NCBI GenBank assembly: GCA_005772945.1
Contig: SXIE01000403.1
Span: 1 to 18,314, forward strand
Source: Pseudomonadota bacterium
GTDB lineage: Bacteria; Myxococcota; UBA9042; PHBI01
Direction: 5' to 3'
DNA: 18,314 bases
Position numbers and translations under genes: made by a program. This document shows positions 14,027 to 18,314 of the stretch, piece by piece; the stretch's first letter is position 1, and each line of letters begins with the position of its first letter. A model generated the notes under the pieces. It was not told the DNA's origin. It saw nothing but the letters and a program-made list of their open reading frames with translations, and made no database searches.

Positions 14027-15463
14027 ATGCTCACACATGCCTTCCGGGCGGCGCTGCGTGCGTCGCTGCTACTATCCTTGCTCGCGGGTGCAACGGTTGT
14101 TGCGCGCGCCGAGGGACCCGCGGACCCGCCTGCGGCACCCGCGACGAGCACGCCGAAGCCGGGCGAGCTCGAGCTGCCGTTCGAGAAGTACACGCTCGAC
14201 AACGGCCTCGAGGTCATCCTGCATCGCGACCCGACGGCACCGCTGGTCACCGTCAATGTCTGGTACCACGTCGGCAGCGGCGACGAGGTCCCCGGCAAGA
14301 GCGGCTTCGCGCATTTGTTCGAGCACATGATGTTCCAGGGGACCAAGCACACCGGGAACGACGTGCACTTCCCGACCTTGCAGGCTGCGGGCGCGAGCGA
14401 CGTCAACGGCACGACCAACAGCGACCGCACGAACTACTACGAGACGATTCCGGCCCATCAAGTCGAGACCGCCCTCTGGCTCGAGAGTGACCGGATGGGG
14501 TTCCTGCTCGCTGCGCTGACCGAGGCGAGCTTCAAGAATCAGGTCGACGTCGTACGCAACGAGCGGCGTCAGCGCTATGACAACGTACCGTACGCCAAAG
14601 CGCGCTTCGCCATCGCCGCGGCGCTGTATCCCGAGGGACACCCCTACCGCTATATGACGATCGGGCGTCATGAGGACCTCGAGCAGGCCAGCATCGACGA
14701 CGTGCGCGGCTTCTTCGTGAAATGGTATGTGCCCGCCAATGCGACCCTGATGGTCGCAGGCGACTTCGATCCAGCCGACATGAAGGCGCTGGTGGCGAAG
14801 TGGTTCGGCGGTCTCGGGATGGCTGACGGCAAGGCCGCGCCCCGCCCTGCGAAGGTGCCGGTCGCGGATCCCGCGATTGCCAAGAAGACCACGCTGGATG
14901 TGCCAGACGGATTTGCCAAACTCGTGCGGATCCAGCGCACCTACGCCGGTCCGGCGATGCTGTCCGACGACAGCTACCCGCTCGAGGTGCTGCTCGAGGT
15001 GTTGGGGGCCGACGCGTGGGGGCGCCTCTCGAAGCGGCTCGTCATCCAAAATCCGCTCTGCAGCTCGGTCAGCGCGATGCTCGACGCCGCGACCTACAAC
15101 GGCAAGATCGTCATCTCGGCGACGCTCAAGCCGGGTGCGAGCCGCGCCAAGGTCGCGAAGATCATCGACGAGGAGGTCGCGCGCATCCTGAAGGAGCCGC
15201 TGAGCGAGGCCGAGCTCAAGCGCGTCCTCGTCAATACGGAGTCGCAGTTCGTGTGGGGGCTCGAGGATCTCGCGGCGCGCGCGGATCTCTTGCAGCACTT
15301 CAATCACTACGCGGGTGATCCGGGCTACGCGCCGACCTATCTCGCCAAGTTTCGCGCCGTGACGCGCGACGCGGTGCTCGCGGGGGCCAAGAAGTGGCTT
15401 GCGAAACCGTATGTCGAGGTCGTGACGGTCCCGGCTGCGCCGGCGCCAGGAGCACCGAAATGA
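14027..15463 (+). CDS. M16-family zinc metallopeptidase, catalytic subunit
   Basis: This 478-residue exported protein has a type I-like signal peptide (MLTHAF, hydrophobic 11-27, ending near ARA-EG), then an M16 (pitrilysin/insulinase) domain from about residue 52 (YTLDNGLEVIL). The inverted zinc motif HLFEH is at 96-100, with Glu99 as the catalytic base and Glu179 (VVRNERRQ) as the third ligand about 79 residues on, the usual M16 spacing. VNGTTNSDRTNYYETIP and HPYRYMTIGRHEDL are also typical. The second M16 half is present, but its SKRLVIQNPL region lacks the Arg-Tyr pair used for substrate binding. It probably degrades peptides in the periplasm together with the next gene's product, which starts inside its stop codon (ATGA). 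The ATG at 14027 has GAGG 5 nt upstream. Confidence 0.93.
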   Translation: MLTHAFRAALRASLLLSLLAGATVVARAEGPADPPAAPATSTPKPGELELPFEKYTLDNGLEVILHRDPTAPLVTVNVWYHVGSGDEVPGKSGFAHLFEHMMFQGTKHTGNDVHFPTLQAAGASDVNGTTNSDRTNYYETIPAHQVETALWLESDRMGFLLAALTEASFKNQVDVVRNERRQRYDNVPYAKARFAIAAALYPEGHPYRYMTIGRHEDLEQASIDDVRGFFVKWYVPANATLMVAGDFDPADMKALVAKWFGGLGMADGKAAPRPAKVPVADPAIAKKTTLDVPDGFAKLVRIQRTYAGPAMLSDDSYPLEVLLEVLGADAWGRLSKRLVIQNPLCSSVSAMLDAATYNGKIVISATLKPGASRAKVAKIIDEEVARILKEPLSEAELKRVLVNTESQFVWGLEDLAARADLLQHFNHYAGDPGYAPTYLAKFRAVTRDAVLAGAKKWLAKPYVEVVTVPAAPAPGAPK

Positions 15464-17094
15464 AGACGACGATCCTCTTGGTGTGGTCCGCGCTCGGCGC
15501 CGCGGCGTGTGGCGGCAAGGTGAACAAGCCCGATGCGGGCCCGGTGGGCGGCCTTTCGAGGCCGGCAACGCAGGCGACCCAGGCCATGGGCGCCGAGCAG
15601 GATGCCGCCGCCGATGCGGGGAACGCGACCGCTGCCGCGGACGCAAACGAGCAGGCCGAGGACGCGACGCCAGCCGAGGTGGTGACGGCGGAGGACTTCC
15701 GAAGCGTGCGCCCGACGCCGCGCGCGATGGCGGCGGTGAAGACACCGTCGGTCGAGCGCTTCACCCTGGCCAACGGACTCGAGGTGTTCCTGGTCCCGTC
15801 GACGGCGCTGCCGACCGTGTCGATGAGCTTCGATTTCGACGTCGGGACGGTCGACGACCCAGCCGACAAGATCGGCCTCGCGTCGGTGTGTTTCGATCTC
15901 TTCTCCGAGGGAACGGAGCGCCTCGACAAGATCGCCTGGTCCGAAGCGTTGGCCGACCACGCGATCGGGATCTCCTCGCCGGCCGGGACGGAGACCTCGA
16001 GCATCAACGTGAGTTCATTGGTGAGCGAGCTCGGGCCCGCGCTGGATCTTCTCGCGGAGCTTCTCGCCTCCCCCGGCATGCGCAAGCTGGACTTCGATCG
16101 CATCATCGCGGATCGCAAGGCGGCGCTCTCGCAGAGCCGCGCGACCGCGAATGGCGTCGCGGGTCGGCTCTTCGGCGCGCTCGTCTGGGGCAAGGACCAC
16201 CCTTATGGATCGATCCTCGTCGACGAGCACCTCGCGGCGATCACGCTGGCCGATTGCAAGGCGTGGGTCGCTCAGCTGAAGCCCGCGGGGGCGCGGCTCT
16301 GGGTGGCGGGCAAGGTGACGCGCGCGTCGCTGACCGAGGCGCTCGAAGCACGCCTCGGACGCTGGACCGGTGCGGCGCCCAAGGCACGCACGCTCTCGCC
16401 GGCGCCGGCCCCGAGCGGGACGATCTACGCGGTGCAGATCGACGGCGCCGTGCAGTCGATGGTGCTCGTCGGACACCCCGGGCCGTCGCGCCTGGCCGAG
16501 GACTACGAGGCGACCTACCTGATGGCGATGATCTTCGGCGGGAGCTTTTCGAGCCGCCTGAACATGAACCTGCGCGAGGCCCACGGGTACGCTTACGGCT
16601 GCCGCGGGGGATTCTCGTATCGACGGGGCGGGAGCCATTGGTCCGTGAGCGCGTCGGTGGAGACGTCGACGACGGCGCTGGCGCTGCGCGAAATCGCCAA
16701 TGAGACCAAGACGATGCGGACGACCGCGCCGAGCGGTGAGGAGCTGCATCGCGAGCGTGACGGCGCGCTACTCGCGTTGCCGGCGCGCTTCGCCACGGCG
16801 AGCGACCGGCTCGAGGCGCTGCGCTCGCTGGCGTTCTTCGCGCTGCCGCTCGATTGGTACGACGGCTATCAGACCCGCCTCGGCGCCGTCGAGGCCGCCG
16901 CGGTCGAGAAGGCGGCCAGCGCCTTTCTGATGAGCGCAAGCGGCGTGGTCTTGGTCGTGGGCGACCTCACCAAACCGGCCAAGGATGCGGGCGGGGCGAG
17001 CGTGCTCGACGCGCTGAAGGTCCTGGCGGACGAGAAGGTGTTCGGCGCCGGTGGGCTGGTCCTGCTCGATGTCGATGGTCGCCCCCGTTTGTGA
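15460..17094 (+). CDS. Inactive M16-family lipoprotein, partner subunit of the upstream peptidase
   Basis: This 544-residue lipoprotein has a signal peptide ending AAAC (Cys17) and an Ala/Asp/Glu-rich linker to about 80. Two M16 halves follow (VERFTLANGLEVFLVPS at 98-114; SGTIYAVQIDGAVQSMVLVG near 319-338). At the site of the zinc motif the sequence is GLASVCFDLFSEGT (139-152). His, Glu and His of HxxEH are replaced by Ser142, Phe145 and Asp146, so it cannot bind catalytic zinc. It keeps the C-half motif NLREAHGYAYG, whose Arg372 and Tyr379 match the substrate-binding Arg-Tyr pair missing from the upstream subunit. Such complementary division is known for M16 heterodimers, including mitochondrial processing peptidase. 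The start overlaps the upstream stop (ATGA) with AGGAG 7 nt before it, so coupled synthesis is likely. The lipid would anchor the complex. Confidence 0.92.
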   Translation: MKTTILLVWSALGAAACGGKVNKPDAGPVGGLSRPATQATQAMGAEQDAAADAGNATAAADANEQAEDATPAEVVTAEDFRSVRPTPRAMAAVKTPSVERFTLANGLEVFLVPSTALPTVSMSFDFDVGTVDDPADKIGLASVCFDLFSEGTERLDKIAWSEALADHAIGISSPAGTETSSINVSSLVSELGPALDLLAELLASPGMRKLDFDRIIADRKAALSQSRATANGVAGRLFGALVWGKDHPYGSILVDEHLAAITLADCKAWVAQLKPAGARLWVAGKVTRASLTEALEARLGRWTGAAPKARTLSPAPAPSGTIYAVQIDGAVQSMVLVGHPGPSRLAEDYEATYLMAMIFGGSFSSRLNMNLREAHGYAYGCRGGFSYRRGGSHWSVSASVETSTTALALREIANETKTMRTTAPSGEELHRERDGALLALPARFATASDRLEALRSLAFFALPLDWYDGYQTRLGAVEAAAVEKAASAFLMSASGVVLVVGDLTKPAKDAGGASVLDALKVLADEKVFGAGGLVLLDVDGRPRL

Positions 17095-17185
17095 AAAACG
17101 CTCACGCTTTGAGGGGAGTTGCCAGGCTGGGGCCCTGCGTGGGATGCTCTCGCGCCGTTGGCGTTCCTCGGTTTCTGGAGCTGTC

Positions 17186-17899
17186 ATGAACCTTCTGCGC
17201 TTGGTCTTCGTGCTCGCGTCGCTTTCCACCGCCTTCGTCGGGGCTGCTTGCAACGACAAGGCGACAGGGAGCGGTGGCGAGATCACCGTGACCGACGCCA
17301 AGTCCGAGACGACGGTTTCTGACACGACGGTCGCCGAGACGACCATGTCGGAGACGACGGTCGCCGAGACGACCGTGTCGGAGACGACGGTCGCCGAGAT
17401 CACGCCCTCCGAGACAACGGTCAGCGAGACGACCGTGACCGAGACGACCGGCGAGACCACACAGACCTGCGACCGCCAGGGCTTCACCGCGGTGGCGCAG
17501 GACGCCGTCGAACTGTCGGGCGACATATGGTACGTGGCCCAGACGACGCTCGCTGCGCCGGTCGACGTTCTCAACATCGAGACCTATGTGAGTCTCGGAG
17601 GCGCTACGGCCTCCGGCCAGTATCTTCTCAAAGACGAAGACTACGCGGATTGCGGCAACTGCGTGATCGCCTACGTCGGGTGCGACGCGGACTTGAACAA
17701 CTGCGCCAAGACGTTCCTCGCGAAGGGTGGCACGCTCGACATCACGACGTTCGGGGCCGAGGGTGCGCACTTTGCGGGACCCCTCAGCGGCATCACCTTG
17801 GTCGAGGTCACGCTCGACGGGGACTACCACGCGACGGTCGTTCCGGGCGGCGAGACCTGGTGTATCGACTCGTTCGCGTTCGACGCCGTCGTGCAATGA
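17186..17899 (+). CDS. Small Cys-rich lipoprotein with (S/A)ETTV repeat linker
   Basis: This 237-residue lipoprotein has a signal peptide ending VGAAC (Cys22), a linker of ten pentapeptides of the type SETTV/AETTV (40-89) and a C-terminal domain of about 145 residues. The domain holds six cysteines (QTC, ADC, GNC, VGC, NNC, TWC) that could form three disulfides. Strand-like segments include DVLNIETYVSLGG, TLDITTFGAEG and GITLVEVTLDGDYH, so a small beta-sandwich is plausible. Domains of this look are common among uncharacterised Myxococcota surface lipoproteins; no function is known to me. GGAG lies 5 nt before the ATG at 17186. It follows the M16 pair by 91 bp in the same direction and converges with the oxidoreductase gene 45 bp later. 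Confidence 0.85.
   Translation: MNLLRLVFVLASLSTAFVGAACNDKATGSGGEITVTDAKSETTVSDTTVAETTMSETTVAETTVSETTVAEITPSETTVSETTVTETTGETTQTCDRQGFTAVAQDAVELSGDIWYVAQTTLAAPVDVLNIETYVSLGGATASGQYLLKDEDYADCGNCVIAYVGCDADLNNCAKTFLAKGGTLDITTFGAEGAHFAGPLSGITLVEVTLDGDYHATVVPGGETWCIDSFAFDAVVQ
17303..17452 (+). repeat. 15-bp tandem repeat, 10 units, encoding (S/A)ETTV linker
   Basis: Ten imperfect 15-bp units built around GAGACGACGGTC encode SETTV, SDTTV, AETTM, SETTV, AETTV, SETTV, AEITP, SETTV, SETTV and TETTG, immediately after the lipobox region. Confidence 0.9.
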
Positions 17900-17944
17900 C
17901 GTTCGGCCTGCGCTGACGACCTCGCGCGCCCTTTCTCGATGCCG

Positions 17945-18314
17945 TTAGCCTTCGGCGGGATGGAGCACGCAGCCGCCGACCACGTCGCCGCGCCACTTGG
18001 CGCGCATCGCGGCCTGGAAGTCGGTGATCGGGAAGACGTGCGAGACGTGCGGACGGATGGCTCCCGAGGCGGCCCAGCCGAGAACTGCGGCAAGCCGCGC
18101 GGGCCTGAGCGATGGGTCGTTCACGGTCGAGATGACCGTCGGACAGCCGAGCACATCGAGCCCCTTCATCATGATGAGATTGGTCGGGAGCATATTGACG
18201 TTCGGCGCCCCGCGGCGCCCCTTGCCGTCGGCGACGTTCGGGGTCGCCGCCCAGCCGACGATCAGATAGCGCGCCCCGAAGCGGACGGCGCGCAGGCTCT
18301 CGAGCGAGATGTCC
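17945..18314 (-). CDS. Zinc-type alcohol dehydrogenase / quinone oxidoreductase (MDR), C-terminal fragment
   Basis: The gene enters from the right edge and ends with TAA at 17945-17947; about 122 C-terminal residues are visible. The segment SLRAVRFGARYLIVGWAATP resembles the final Rossmann strand of medium-chain dehydrogenase/reductase proteins (normally ...GGRYLVVGFA...). NMLPTNLIMMKGLDVLGC follows, then LAAVLGWAASGAIRPHVSHVFPITDFQAAM and a closing GDVVGGCVLHP in place of the usual GKVVL. This is the layout of NADPH:quinone oxidoreductases and related MDR enzymes, which reduce carbonyl or quinone substrates with NAD(P)H. The N-terminal catalytic domain lies outside the window, so zinc ligands and substrate cannot be judged. 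It converges with the small lipoprotein gene, and no intrinsic terminator was seen in the 45-bp gap. Confidence 0.85.
   Translation of the reverse strand, partial: DISLESLRAVRFGARYLIVGWAATPNVADGKGRRGAPNVNMLPTNLIMMKGLDVLGCPTVISTVNDPSLRPARLAAVLGWAASGAIRPHVSHVFPITDFQAAMRAKWRGDVVGGCVLHPAEG

Noticed and set aside
12708..14330. 540-codon frame continuing past the G7 run into the M16 gene
   Set aside because: After 13329 it becomes Arg/Ser-rich and overlaps the peptidase; it is an out-of-frame continuation of the frameshifted gene.
14072..15745. 557-codon minus-strand frame opposite the M16 pair
   Set aside because: Arg-rich shadow; the plus strand carries HLFEH and conserved M16 blocks.
1..18314. 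Reassignment of TGA to tryptophan
   Set aside because: Many genes here, including gloA and the M16 subunit, end in TGA, and Trp is encoded by TGG throughout.

Overview
The window is G+C-rich and densely packed with genes on both strands. No mobile element, CRISPR array, rRNA or tRNA was seen. Nine of the sixteen loci encode predicted lipoproteins: a short signal peptide, a lipobox cysteine, then an acidic Ser/Thr/Asp/Glu/Pro linker, usually built from short in-frame DNA tandem repeats. That style, with the G+C content and the protein families, suggests a member of the Myxococcota (formerly Deltaproteobacteria). This placement is an inference from style and was not searched.

Layout. Positions 1-3223 (minus strand) hold three consecutive lipoprotein genes: a PL1-like pectate lyase, an LpqC/PHB-depolymerase-like esterase, and a lipoprotein cut by the left edge. 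Positions 3376-5409 (plus) encode a large lipase-like lipoprotein. It converges with a small carboxymuconolactone-decarboxylase-like gene (5423-5767, minus). Positions 5897-7336 (plus) encode a glycosidase-like TIM-barrel lipoprotein with thirteen SD(S/T/A) repeats. Positions 7326-10411 (minus) form a tight three-gene unit: an exported, degenerate PEP-synthase-like lipoprotein interrupted by an in-frame TGA, glyoxalase I, and an ABA4-like four-helix membrane protein. From 10507 the plus strand carries trpS, a GDP-mannose-type nucleotidyltransferase, a propeller-like lipoprotein broken by a one-base frameshift in a G7 run, an M16 peptidase pair (zinc subunit plus inactive lipoprotein partner) and a small Cys-rich lipoprotein. 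The right edge cuts a zinc-type oxidoreductase gene on the minus strand (17945-18314).

How the genes fit together. Most products should act at the cell surface or in the periplasm: breakdown of pectin, esters and possibly other glycans, and proteolysis by the M16 pair. trpS, glyoxalase and the nucleotidyltransferase are housekeeping or precursor enzymes placed between them. The most unusual items are the secreted pseudo-dikinase with its in-frame TGA, the acidic linker repeats encoded by the same DNA repeat read in opposite orientations, and the split of M16 catalytic features between two translationally coupled genes.
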